Assembly (NCBI RefSeq): GCF_014695715.1 | Contig: NZ_JACJOT010000006.1 | Coordinates: 806,001 to 870,000, forward strand | Length of the DNA stretch: 64,000 nt | From: Microcoleus sp. FACHB-68 | GTDB taxonomy: Bacteria; Cyanobacteriota; Cyanobacteriia; Cyanobacteriales; Oscillatoriaceae | Direction: 5' to 3' | Shown: positions 26,269-42,223 of the stretch, in pieces | Layout of the letters: each line of letters opens with the position of its first letter | Position numbering within the stretch: the first letter of the stretch is position 1 | Program-made: the position numbers and the translations under genes | The notes under the pieces: generated by a model | Seen by the model: only the letters and a program-made list of their open reading frames with translations | The model's database searches: none | What the model was told of the DNA's origin: nothing

Positions 26269-29064
26269 TTAGCGTTGTGAGGTTGTGTAGTTGTAATTGT
26301 TTAAATTATTGTTATCCCATTCTTGGGATTGGTTGAGGAAGGTGAGGTTTAATGTGCTTGTTTCTGGTAGGTTTATTGTTGTTGTCCAGTAATCACCGGC
26401 TTCTTTTTTCATGGGTACGTCTGTTGGGTTTTTAAATCCATTATGACCCCAGTGCAGGGTGATTGCAGTTGCAGCACCGGCAAGTGAACCTTTGTAATAA
26501 ATTTTGAGCGGTTGTCCGGATATGACGGGATTTGGCCAAATATCGATGGGGGTGTTGATTGGTTGAAAGGTGCCGGTTGCAATTGTTTGATTCCAATTTT
26601 TTCCGGTATTATCCCATGTTTTGCCGTCGGTAAACGCAAAGTTTAAGGTGGTTCCTGTTACTGGCAGTGAAAGGGTTGTTTCCCAAAATCCATCGGTTCG
26701 CTTGATCATGGGTTTATCTGTAATGAATTGCCAATTGTTGTAACCCCAGTGCAATTTAACTTGGGAGGCGTTGGCTAAGGAACCTTTGTAATAAATGGTT
26801 AAGGCTTTGCCTTGTGCGGCAGCGGTTTTATTATAATCAACTGGATAATTTTGTTGGGGTTTGTAAGCGTTGGTAACATAACGCTGATGAACAATTGCGG
26901 GCATATCGATTACTTTTCCGCTGTGATTTGAGGCTAGGAGGGTGATGTATTCTCCCATTGACCAGGAAAGAGGTGTCATGGATTTTGTGGGGGTTCCTGG
27001 GGTAAATTGGGAGGGAGCGTTGAGATCCCAAACTTGTTCGGGAATCATATAAGAATCGTTGGCAAATGCTCTTAGGGTGGCTAAGTAAGTGTCGGCTTTT
27101 TCGCCGCCGGCAATCGCATAATGACCGCGTTCGCCGGTGAATATTGGCCACAAACGCCCGATGCCGGCACCTGTATAATCTGCGCCGGCTGCTGTTTCGC
27201 CGTAGCCGTCGTGATTGTATCGAAACCAGGCTTCGCCTTTGTTGGGAAGGGTTTGTTTAATGGTGGAATCGATTGCCGGTAGGGATGATAAAATATAGGG
27301 ATTATTCCAAGCTTTTACGCCATGACGAACTAATTCTAAAAAGCTGGTGTCAACGATGCTGCGTTCGTCGTAGGAACCGCCGCCGTTACTGATGTTTAAA
27401 AGATGTCCGTCGTTGGGGTTGCCGTTATCATCAATTCGTTGATAATAGTTGCCGTTGCCGATAGAACCTGTGGTGGTAAATGTCCAAGTTTCTACCAGGC
27501 TTTGCCAGTAATCTGCGGTGGCTAAATAGTGTTGCTGGGTGGGGGTATCTCCGTTGAGTTTAGCGATGTCTGCGGCACACACTAAACCGGCTATTTCGGC
27601 GGCGATGGTGGCGGGAGAGTAGCCGGCATTTTCTTCCCAGCGTTCTTGTTGTGTCCAAGGGCCATTTTTGACGATAAAATCAGCGGCGGGTTTGATATGT
27701 TTGAGATAAGTTTGGGGATCGTTTCGGCCTAATTTCCAAGCGAGAATGATGGGAAAGGCGGTTTGATCCATTTGGATGCTATTCCAATAAGGGGTGCCAT
27801 CGGCGAAGGCATTTTGCAGGAAATGTCCGTCTGGTTGTTGACTTTTATTGAATAACCAATTTAAGGCGGAGTTAGCTGTTTCTCTGTCACCGGCAGCGAT
27901 TAAAGCGCTGGCAAATTTATATAAATCTCGCGGCCAAATTAAATGATATCCGCCTTGCATTTCCACGCCAAAGGGTGTGCAAATTGAGTAATTTGATTCT
28001 CCCCAAGGATTCCCTAAACCAGCAACCATTGCGCCGGAGGATTTGTCTTGGGAGGCTTTTAATACCATTGCGGCAAGGTAATACTGTTGATCGGCTGTGT
28101 TGTCAAAGGAATTGAGATGATCGGTGTAGTAATTCCATTGGCTGTTGTAGGTGGAAAGGAGGGTGGAAATGTTATCGCCAAGGGTGCCGGCGGCTGCGGC
28201 TTTGGCGCTGGTTTCACTGTCACCAAAGCCGAGAACTAAGTGAAAAGTGATGGATTTTTGATGGGGATAATCGCTGAGATCGAATTGGGCGATTTGCGCG
28301 ATATTTCCATTGGTGGCGGTGTCAAATTTCCAGTTCAGGGTGTTGTCAATTTTGCCACCTTTTAAATCTTGCCAGCCGTCACTATAGCCGACGAAGCCGG
28401 CAGAAATTGTCTGGGGTTGGAAGTTTAAGGAACTGGCTAAGGCTGAGGTTTCACCGCTATTGGCGTTTTGAGCAATTAATATGTTTTTGCCGTTGTCGGT
28501 TGTGTGGGAACCTGTGGTGGCTTTGCCATTATTGGATATGGCGGGATGATATAAGGTGTAAAGGTTGTAATCTTTTAAGGTGCCGGTTAAGGCGGTGAAG
28601 GTGATTTGCTGAATTAAGCTGTTGCGGGTGGGATCGGTGAAGATGGTTTTTTGGATTTGATAGTGGTTATTTTTGGCGGTGTTGGTGAGATTCCAAGCGA
28701 GGGAATGGGGGTGATTTAATCTGACTTGATGGGTGGTGTCTTGCTTTTCTTCATCCACCCAAGTTTTATTGGCATCACCGATTAAAAATTGCCAGTCTAC
28801 GGTTGCCGGTTTGTCGGCGGAGGGATAGAAGATTTCTCCCAGAATTCCATTGATGCCGGTGAACCAAACTTTTGAGGTGGGGTTGGCGGCGGTTCCCAGG
28901 AAGGTGAGGGTGGAAGCCGGCCAATTTGGGCAAGTTCCGGGATAACCAAAGGCTTCTTTGGGGGAGAAGGGGTGGGTGAAGGCGAGGCTGCCGGTGATCA
29001 GGCAGAGGGTGAGGAAGAGGGTGATTTGGATGCCGGTGAATGGATGATTTTTTTTGAAAGGCAT
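26269..29064 (-). CDS. Secreted GH15 glucoamylase with two starch-binding modules
   Basis: A 931-residue exported glucan 1,4-alpha-glucosidase (EC 3.2.1.3 type), which releases glucose from starch-like glucans. It begins with a signal peptide (ITLFLTLCLITGSLAF). Residues 35-300 form the glucodextranase-type N-terminal beta domain (FGYPGTCPNWPASTLTFLGTA). The (alpha/alpha)6 GH15 domain (about 310-720) contains GGYHLIWPRDLYKFA and GIGRLWPIFTGERGHYA, with the catalytic Glu pair. Two tandem C-terminal modules of about 85 residues each start LTIYYKGSL and contain LHWGYNNW/LHWGHNGF; they resemble CBM25/53 starch-binding modules. Its start codon is 87 bases from the CRISPR array, and it is convergent with the MATE gene. 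Confidence 0.92.
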   Translation of the reverse strand: MPFKKNHPFTGIQITLFLTLCLITGSLAFTHPFSPKEAFGYPGTCPNWPASTLTFLGTAANPTSKVWFTGINGILGEIFYPSADKPATVDWQFLIGDANKTWVDEEKQDTTHQVRLNHPHSLAWNLTNTAKNNHYQIQKTIFTDPTRNSLIQQITFTALTGTLKDYNLYTLYHPAISNNGKATTGSHTTDNGKNILIAQNANSGETSALASSLNFQPQTISAGFVGYSDGWQDLKGGKIDNTLNWKFDTATNGNIAQIAQFDLSDYPHQKSITFHLVLGFGDSETSAKAAAAGTLGDNISTLLSTYNSQWNYYTDHLNSFDNTADQQYYLAAMVLKASQDKSSGAMVAGLGNPWGESNYSICTPFGVEMQGGYHLIWPRDLYKFASALIAAGDRETANSALNWLFNKSQQPDGHFLQNAFADGTPYWNSIQMDQTAFPIILAWKLGRNDPQTYLKHIKPAADFIVKNGPWTQQERWEENAGYSPATIAAEIAGLVCAADIAKLNGDTPTQQHYLATADYWQSLVETWTFTTTGSIGNGNYYQRIDDNGNPNDGHLLNISNGGGSYDERSIVDTSFLELVRHGVKAWNNPYILSSLPAIDSTIKQTLPNKGEAWFRYNHDGYGETAAGADYTGAGIGRLWPIFTGERGHYAIAGGEKADTYLATLRAFANDSYMIPEQVWDLNAPSQFTPGTPTKSMTPLSWSMGEYITLLASNHSGKVIDMPAIVHQRYVTNAYKPQQNYPVDYNKTAAAQGKALTIYYKGSLANASQVKLHWGYNNWQFITDKPMIKRTDGFWETTLSLPVTGTTLNFAFTDGKTWDNTGKNWNQTIATGTFQPINTPIDIWPNPVISGQPLKIYYKGSLAGAATAITLHWGHNGFKNPTDVPMKKEAGDYWTTTINLPETSTLNLTFLNQSQEWDNNNLNNYNYTTSQR

Positions 29065-29150
29065 TGGGGAGTTTCGGGAGGTTTCGATGGGCTAGATTGC
29101 CCTGATTTTCTTCTTTGCTAACTTTTTGGGAGGAGGTTTTGTGATTTCTC

Positions 29151-31055
29151 GTTTCCATTCAAATAATCTTCCCAGCGAGTGGGAAACCTCAATTAAGATC
29201 AATAATGAGGCAACGATTTCTAACGTTTCCATTCAAATAATCTTCCCAGCGAGTGGGAAACTTTGAAGCCGACATCACCCAAGATTGCCCCAACTTGTTT
29301 CCATTCAAATAATCTTCCCAGCGAGTGGGAAACATTGAAGGTTGAAATCGCCAAGCGCCCTACCTCAAATTTCCATTCAAATAATCTTCCCAGCGAGTGG
29401 GAAACAAACTTACAGCGCACTAGCAATCGCATCACATTTAGGGTTTCCATTCAAATAATCTTCCCAGCGAGTGGGAAACGGCGTCGTGGCGGTGGGTTGG
29501 GATTGAGGGTTACAGTTTCCATTCAAATAATCTTCCCAGCGAGTGGGAAACTTTGCAGAGAGAATGGAATGTGCGAGTAGCATTGGGTGTTTCCATTCAA
29601 ATAATCTTCCCAGCGAGTGGGAAACACGAACGCCGGCGCAGGGAAAGCCGAGAAATTTGGAAGTTTCCATTCAAATAATCTTCCCAGCGAGTGGGAAACA
29701 TGGATATTTGGTTCAACGCATTTGTGCCGGCAAAAGTTTCCATTCAAATAATCTTCCCAGCGAGTGGGAAACAGTAAAGAAGAAGTTGACAAAAACATGG
29801 AAGAGTCGTTTCCATTCAAATAATCTTCCCAGCGAGTGGGAAACGGTGTGATCGCCTGATTCTATCAATCAAAAATGGAATGGTTTCCATTCAAATAATC
29901 TTCCCAGCGAGTGGGAAACAGCCAATTATTTGGAATTATGTTTATGGAGCTTTTCCCCCGTTTCCATTCAAATAATCTTCCCAGCGAGTGAGAAACATCC
30001 CGGCTTGGCTTTCGTGTTCTCGATATTTGGTGGCGACTTGTTTTCATTCAAATAATCTTCCCAGCGAGTGGGAAACAACAAACAAATGACAACTCAAAAA
30101 GCAGAAATTCAGTTTCCATTCAAATAATCTTCCCACCGAGTGGGAAACGAGAATCGTTCAGTGGTGGGTGTTGGTACACAGTTGTTTCCATTCAAATAAT
30201 CTTCCCAGCTAGTGGGAAACCTAAGTTTTTCACCCTCGAAAACGTCATAGGATATGCGTTTCCATTCAAATAATCTTCCCAGCGATTGGAAAACTATTCG
30301 CATCTGGTGGATAGCTCAAGTTTATGAACAGGTTGACAAGTTTCCATTCAAATAATCTTCCCAGCGAGTGGGAAACATTGAAAACCCGAAACACTGGCTT
30401 TTTGTGCAAGTGGCGCGGTACACGTTTCCATTCAAATAATCTTCCCAGCGAGTGGGAAACAATACAGCAATCTACGCTTTTATCTACCTCTGCGGTTTTC
30501 CATTCAAATAATCTTCCCAGCGAGTGGGAAAAGGTTATGCCGAAGGCTACCGCGATGGTGAGCAAGTTTCCATTCAAATAATCTTCCCAGCGAGTGGGAA
30601 ACAAGCCAACACCTGTAAGGATTGCGTTTATTTCCGCTCTCACAAGTTTCCATTCAAATAATCTTCCCAGCGAGTGGGAAACTTACAAGCTCATCAAATT
30701 AATTAGAGGTTGACAAGTTTCCATTCAAATAATCTTCCCAGCGAGTGGGAAACCAAATCGAGAATTGCAATCTTGAAAAGGCAAATTTGTTTCCATTCAA
30801 ATAATCTTCCCAGCGAGTGGGAAACCGAAGCATCAGAGAAGAATCCCAAAAAGCCGAATGCAGTTTCCATTCAAATAATCTTCCCAGCGAGTGGGAAACC
30901 CTAAAAGCCTTACTCAGAGAGGAATTGATAGGATCTAAGTTTCCATTCAAATAATCTTCCCAGCGAGTGGGAAACAAGCGTTCTCCGCCAACTTCACAAG
31001 CACAGAAATCGCCAAGCAGTTTCCATTCAAATAATCTTCCCAGCGAGTGGGAAAC
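29151..31055. CRISPR. CRISPR array, 26 repeats of 37 bases, 25 spacers
   Basis: The repeat begins GTTTCCATTCAAATAATCTT and ends CCCAGCGAGTGGGAAAC. TTCCCA/TGGGAA forms a 6-bp stem around GCGAG. Repeats start at 29151, 29225, 29297, 29369 and so on to 31019. Spacers are 33-47 bases and all different. Seven repeats carry changes: 29369 (first G to A), 29960, 30040, 30112, 30184, 30258 and 30496. The cmr genes next door make this a type III-B-associated array. Orientation is uncertain. A decayed terminal repeat at 31093 suggests a leader at the left end. The end of the opposite strand, GAATGGAAAC, looks more like a standard crRNA handle and would suggest transcription with the cmr operon. Confidence 0.97.
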
Positions 31056-31092
31056 TCCAGAGTTGGAGGAAGATGATGAGGATGATTCTCAA

Positions 31093-31117
31093 GTTTAATC
31101 AAAAAAAATCACCCTTG
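31093..31117. repeat. Decayed terminal CRISPR repeat
   Basis: GTTTAATCAAAAAAAATCAC followed by CCTTG aligns with the first 25 bases of the array repeat, allowing a small gap. It lies exactly one spacer length (37 bases, 31056-31092) after the last intact repeat. This is the pattern of a degenerate repeat at the trailer end of an array. Confidence 0.5.
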
Positions 31118-31170
31118 TAAACCCAATTCTCCCCCATCTTCCCTTATTTCCTCACCACACTCCCAAAAAA

Positions 31171-32460
31171 TTAAGGGCGGAGACAATCTTCAAGCTGAGC
31201 GCAGATTGTTTGATTGAGATCATCAAAAGGATTCGTTGCCGGCAGCTTTGTAATTCCCCGCACAATTTTGCGTAAATTCGCTAAAAGCTCCGGTTGATTC
31301 TCAATTTCAGAAACCCCCTCAAGCTGATGCACCGAATCATTCCGCTGCTTGCAATAACCACCCAAATATTTGATAGATTCAACTAAACTTGCCAACTCCG
31401 GAAAATATTCCAGAACCGCAATCATCGTCAGCCGGTGAATATACTGTTCCTCTAACCGCAGTGACCAACCATTTTCCTCGACGCAGTAGTTTTTTAAATA
31501 CTGGTAAAGCTTCCCCTCATCAAAGGTGTTAATTTCTTTCTTAATTTTTTCCTCGCATTCTTTCCAACCTTTTTTCACGTCAGGTAAAAACTTCTGCTGA
31601 ATCAAAATCCGCAGTGCATTTTCCTGAAAAGCAACAACCTGAACCAAAAAATCAGCATATTCTTGATTTTTCAGCTTAATTACAGCCTTAAAGTACAGCT
31701 CTGCCAGTATAGCCCCTTGCTCCTTTCGCCGCAGCGCCGCAATCTCCCCAATCCATCGGTTATCATTCAGCTCACTCCGTATAGGTTGTATAGACGCATC
31801 AGCTCGATTAAAATCAAAAGCGAGCCGGTGATGACCAGACTCTAAAAGCGCGGTAATGATATTAGTAGAAAGCTTAGTTTCCTTGAGAGTTGCCAAAGCA
31901 CCACTGTAGTTATAATCAAGAATTTGTTGCTGAACAACCTTCAGGTCAAATTCATTTTTCAAAGTATCCACATTCGTTTCAAAAACTCTATCTTGTCCCA
32001 ACTCCATTTCCCTAGGATTTCGTACCTGCCAAACACGACTTGCCGGCGCATACCCCGCCGCCTGTAAAATACTCCACGCCGATTTCATCACCGGCGTTCC
32101 TGAAGAAGCATTGAACTCTAATTGATCTGCCGGTGTTAAATAAGACTTTGCACGTTCCATTCCCTGACGCGCCGCCTGCACAGCCCCCAGTAAATCAACA
32201 GGATCGTCAGTAAGGGCCTTATCAACCGGGATCAGGTCAACAATTTCTCCCGAAATCTGGAGTTCCTCACCCAGCCATTCCTTCGTAAGGTTTGCCAGAG
32301 GCGTAATGTCATCCCTACTTGTGTACAAAAGAATCACGCGAGTAATCGTGAAGTTTTGCGCCAGCAGATGACGCACTAGAGAAAGAATCGATCCGTCTTC
32401 TTTTGTTTTATCGGAACCAGGATCTTGTTTGCCAACAAACGAAACAACAATACTTGCCAT
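31171..32460 (-). CDS. CARF-HEPN CRISPR ribonuclease (Csm6/Csx1-like)
   Basis: A 429-residue CRISPR accessory protein at the end of the cmr operon, 65 bases after the Cmr6-Cmr1 gene. The N-terminal 150 residues read as a CARF fold: a first strand SIVVSFVGK, a loop, then FNASSGTPVMKSAWSIL, similar to the nucleotide-binding SSGT-type loop of CARF proteins. The C-terminal part is helical and holds RNDSVH near residue 390, which fits the Rx4-6H active site of HEPN ribonucleases. The family binds cyclic oligoadenylate made by the Cas10 palm domain and then cuts RNA non-specifically. The neighbouring Cmr2 keeps its cyclase motif, so the pair is consistent. The exact subfamily (Csx1 or Csm6) is not resolved. 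Confidence 0.78.
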   Translation of the reverse strand: MASIVVSFVGKQDPGSDKTKEDGSILSLVRHLLAQNFTITRVILLYTSRDDITPLANLTKEWLGEELQISGEIVDLIPVDKALTDDPVDLLGAVQAARQGMERAKSYLTPADQLEFNASSGTPVMKSAWSILQAAGYAPASRVWQVRNPREMELGQDRVFETNVDTLKNEFDLKVVQQQILDYNYSGALATLKETKLSTNIITALLESGHHRLAFDFNRADASIQPIRSELNDNRWIGEIAALRRKEQGAILAELYFKAVIKLKNQEYADFLVQVVAFQENALRILIQQKFLPDVKKGWKECEEKIKKEINTFDEGKLYQYLKNYCVEENGWSLRLEEQYIHRLTMIAVLEYFPELASLVESIKYLGGYCKQRNDSVHQLEGVSEIENQPELLANLRKIVRGITKLPATNPFDDLNQTICAQLEDCLRP

Positions 32461-32525
32461 ATTTTACCTGAAAGGATGTAATTTGAAATGATGATTTTCA
32501 GTTGACTAAATGATCAGCGTCAGCG

Positions 32526-40004
<7,479 letters not shown>

Positions 40005-40087
40005 TGTTCTCAGTTCTCCTCAGTAACGTACCGAGTCTAACAACAGTGCAAGCTCAACTGCTCTAAAATCCCAATATTGAATAAATT

Positions 40088-40115
40088 AAGTTACAAGCCT
40101 TAAACCCTTTGTCAG
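40088..40115 (-). promoter_or_regulatory. Candidate promoter of the cmr operon
   Basis: On the minus strand CTGACA (40115-40110) is followed after 16 bases by TAACTT (40093-40088), which resembles a sigma-70 -35/-10 pair. It lies about 85 bases upstream of the cmr2 GTG. The gap of 193 bases to the divergent WYL gene also contains TTGACA at 40163-40168 for the other strand. No experimental support; a WYL operator could lie here. Confidence 0.3.
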
Positions 40116-40197
40116 CCTCAACTAGACAATCTATTAATTTTTATGTGAATATTTTCTTTTACTTGACATTTCACTCCTACTTAACCTACCCCCAATC

Positions 40198-41373
40198 GTG
40201 GCTAAGCATCCAACTCTTCACCCCTACGCAGACAAACTTGCTTTTGAGCGCATAATGCTGCTGATTGCCACCTTTTTGCAGTATCCAGGAATTGGCTGTC
40301 CTGACTCTGACGAACGAACAGAGGCAGATCACGACGCCTTGCAAATTGTTCAAACCAAATTACGCGAAGTCGCAATAGCTTATGGGGTGGAGTTTCCCGA
40401 AGCTTACCCCGCAATTCCAACGATCCGCAAAGATTTAGAAACCTTACGCCGGTATGGAATTCTCCACCGGCGAATGTATCGCTGGGGTTATTATCTCGGC
40501 ACCGGCGCGATGAATTCCGAAGAATTGCAAGTGGCATTTCATGCCTTAGCGTCTGCCGCCAAATATCAGGGAAACCCTCAACTTCGCCGGATTTATGAAA
40601 CTCTAGAAAAACGACTGCGAGGATTAGATTTAGAACTAAAAGGAGAATTTTTCTACCCCGTACAGCAACACATCAATCGCGCAATTGTTTACACTGACCC
40701 CCAAGAAATGATGGCAAAGGGTCAAAACAAAAATAACTTATTCCACCAAATGGATGTGTTAGAAAACGCGATTTTGCGGGGTCAAGCAATTGAAATTTCG
40801 CGTCATAGCGACTTTTATGGCAAAGGTCGAGTCGGGCCGATCCAAGTCTGGCCGATACAGCTTATTTACTACGAGATTGCCTGGTATCTGATTTATGAAC
40901 ATTGCGAGAATGGGCATCTAGCAGTCGGGCGACTCAATCGATTTAGTAACGACTGCAAAATCCTCAACCCTGCCGGTCGTGGCTTAGAAGCTCAACAGCA
41001 GAGTCTAAAAAACGCTCATAAATTGCTAGAAAATGGCTGGGGATTAAACTTGGGAGAACCCGAAGACCAACAAGCAGAATTGCAGGGAACGCTAACGTTT
41101 CAAACAGTCAAAGTGCGATTTTTTCCGCCCGTGACTAGGTTTATTTTAGAAGGAGATCGCCGGCATCCCCGTCAAAAAATCCGTCGGGGGCCAAAAGACG
41201 AGTTCGGAAACTTGCTTTATGTAGATTATCAGGTGAAATTACCGCCAAGATCGCTGCAAGAATTTCTGCTTTGGGTTTACCGGCACATGGAAAGTGCTCA
41301 ACTGCTATTTCCACCTGAATTAGTAGAAAAACATCGCCAAGCAGCAATCACGTTAGTTGAGCGATTCCGCTAG
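40198..41373 (+). CDS. WYL-domain transcriptional regulator, CRISPR-linked
   Basis: A 391-residue regulator with an N-terminal winged helix (about 55-100; the recognition part is AIPTIRKDLETLRRYGIL), a WYL domain (about 155-260; IYYEIAWYLIYEH with the typical hydrophobic strand) and a C-terminal WCX-like domain with VYRHMESAQLLFPPELVEKH. WYL domains bind nucleic acid or nucleotide ligands and often control defence genes. In Synechocystis a WYL-type protein (Sll7009) represses a CRISPR array. Here the gene is divergent from the cmr operon across 193 bases and probably controls it. The start is GTG at 40198 with only a weak ribosome-binding site; a later start is possible. Confidence 0.82.
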   Translation: MAKHPTLHPYADKLAFERIMLLIATFLQYPGIGCPDSDERTEADHDALQIVQTKLREVAIAYGVEFPEAYPAIPTIRKDLETLRRYGILHRRMYRWGYYLGTGAMNSEELQVAFHALASAAKYQGNPQLRRIYETLEKRLRGLDLELKGEFFYPVQQHINRAIVYTDPQEMMAKGQNKNNLFHQMDVLENAILRGQAIEISRHSDFYGKGRVGPIQVWPIQLIYYEIAWYLIYEHCENGHLAVGRLNRFSNDCKILNPAGRGLEAQQQSLKNAHKLLENGWGLNLGEPEDQQAELQGTLTFQTVKVRFFPPVTRFILEGDRRHPRQKIRRGPKDEFGNLLYVDYQVKLPPRSLQEFLLWVYRHMESAQLLFPPELVEKHRQAAITLVERFR

Positions 41374-41682
41374 ATTCTGCAAAATTCTCAGGCATCATCG
41401 CCGGGTTGAATTTAAAGCATCAAGATCCGCACTGGCACCTTTAGCAAAGATTTGCCGGCATCTCAAACCTTGTAGCAACCGGCACTAAGGCCCGTATTTT
41501 ATCCATTTTTTGCAAATATCCGACAGAATTTGTGTGAAGCGGCATCCGTAGACAATAGCTTCCCCTGACGCTCTCTTATGAAACCGGCTTCAACAATATG
41601 TGATTTTACTGATACAATTTTCTGTGAACTTCGGTAGTATCATAAATAACTGGTAAAGTACGGATATCTGGAGGTATATATT
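41374..41682. other. Intergenic stretch, no gene seen
   Basis: About 309 bases without a coding frame. GATAC and GTATC flank a short stretch near 41609-41632, a weak inverted repeat. A good ribosome-binding site, GGAGG, closes the stretch eight bases before the GTG at 41683. The promoter of the next gene must lie here. Confidence 0.45.
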
Positions 41683-42078
41683 GTGCTGCTTCTTCACGCT
41701 GAAGAATTAGGGCTTCTGGGGATTGCCTTCCAGGCAACTTCCCAACTCGTTTATCAAAACACACGATTTACGAAAGGCCCATCCTTCCCGACAGATGAGC
41801 GTCAAGCTGCGATCACGAGCTGTAATAAGTATCTCAGAGCCGATATAGTGTGTTTGATCATAGAAAACGATGGATATTTGACACTGTGGCCAGAAAAGAA
41901 GGATATCAATCTGCCGGCACAACAACCCGCAATTTCCAGCAGCGAACCCTCTAAGTATCAAAACACCTTTACTGATCCTCAATCCTCGCAAAAAACTGAG
42001 AAGTCCAAACCAAGCAGTGTAGAACCCTCCCTTCGCCGGCTGGTTGCCAAAAATAACAAATTTGCGGCAGCATCTTAA
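41683..42078 (+). CDS. Hypothetical protein of 131 residues
   Basis: I do not recognise a family. The start GTG is preceded by GGAGG at a spacing of about eight bases, the best ribosome-binding site in this part of the window, so it is probably a real gene. The N-terminal 70 residues (LLHAEELGLLGIAFQATSQLVYQ) look folded, with a helix followed by strands (DIVCLIIENDGYLTLWPEK). The C-terminal 55 residues are Ser/Pro/Gln/Lys-rich and probably disordered, ending in a basic patch (RRLVAKNNK). Confidence 0.6.
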   Translation: MLLLHAEELGLLGIAFQATSQLVYQNTRFTKGPSFPTDERQAAITSCNKYLRADIVCLIIENDGYLTLWPEKKDINLPAQQPAISSSEPSKYQNTFTDPQSSQKTEKSKPSSVEPSLRRLVAKNNKFAAAS

Positions 42079-42223
42079 TCCCCTCATCCCCCAATTCAGG
42101 CACTGCATCAAGACTTCCCTCCGTGGAATTACGGATAGCTTTCCTCATTTAAAAAATCTTTACGGAAGCGGCGGCGAGAGAGAAAGACGCCTCTAAATTT
42201 CTCTGCTAGGATTTGCGCCGGCA

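Noticed and set aside
29220-30977. Many short open frames with repeated SHSLGRLFEWK or FHSNNLPSEWE peptides
   Set aside because: These are translations of CRISPR repeats and spacers, not genes.
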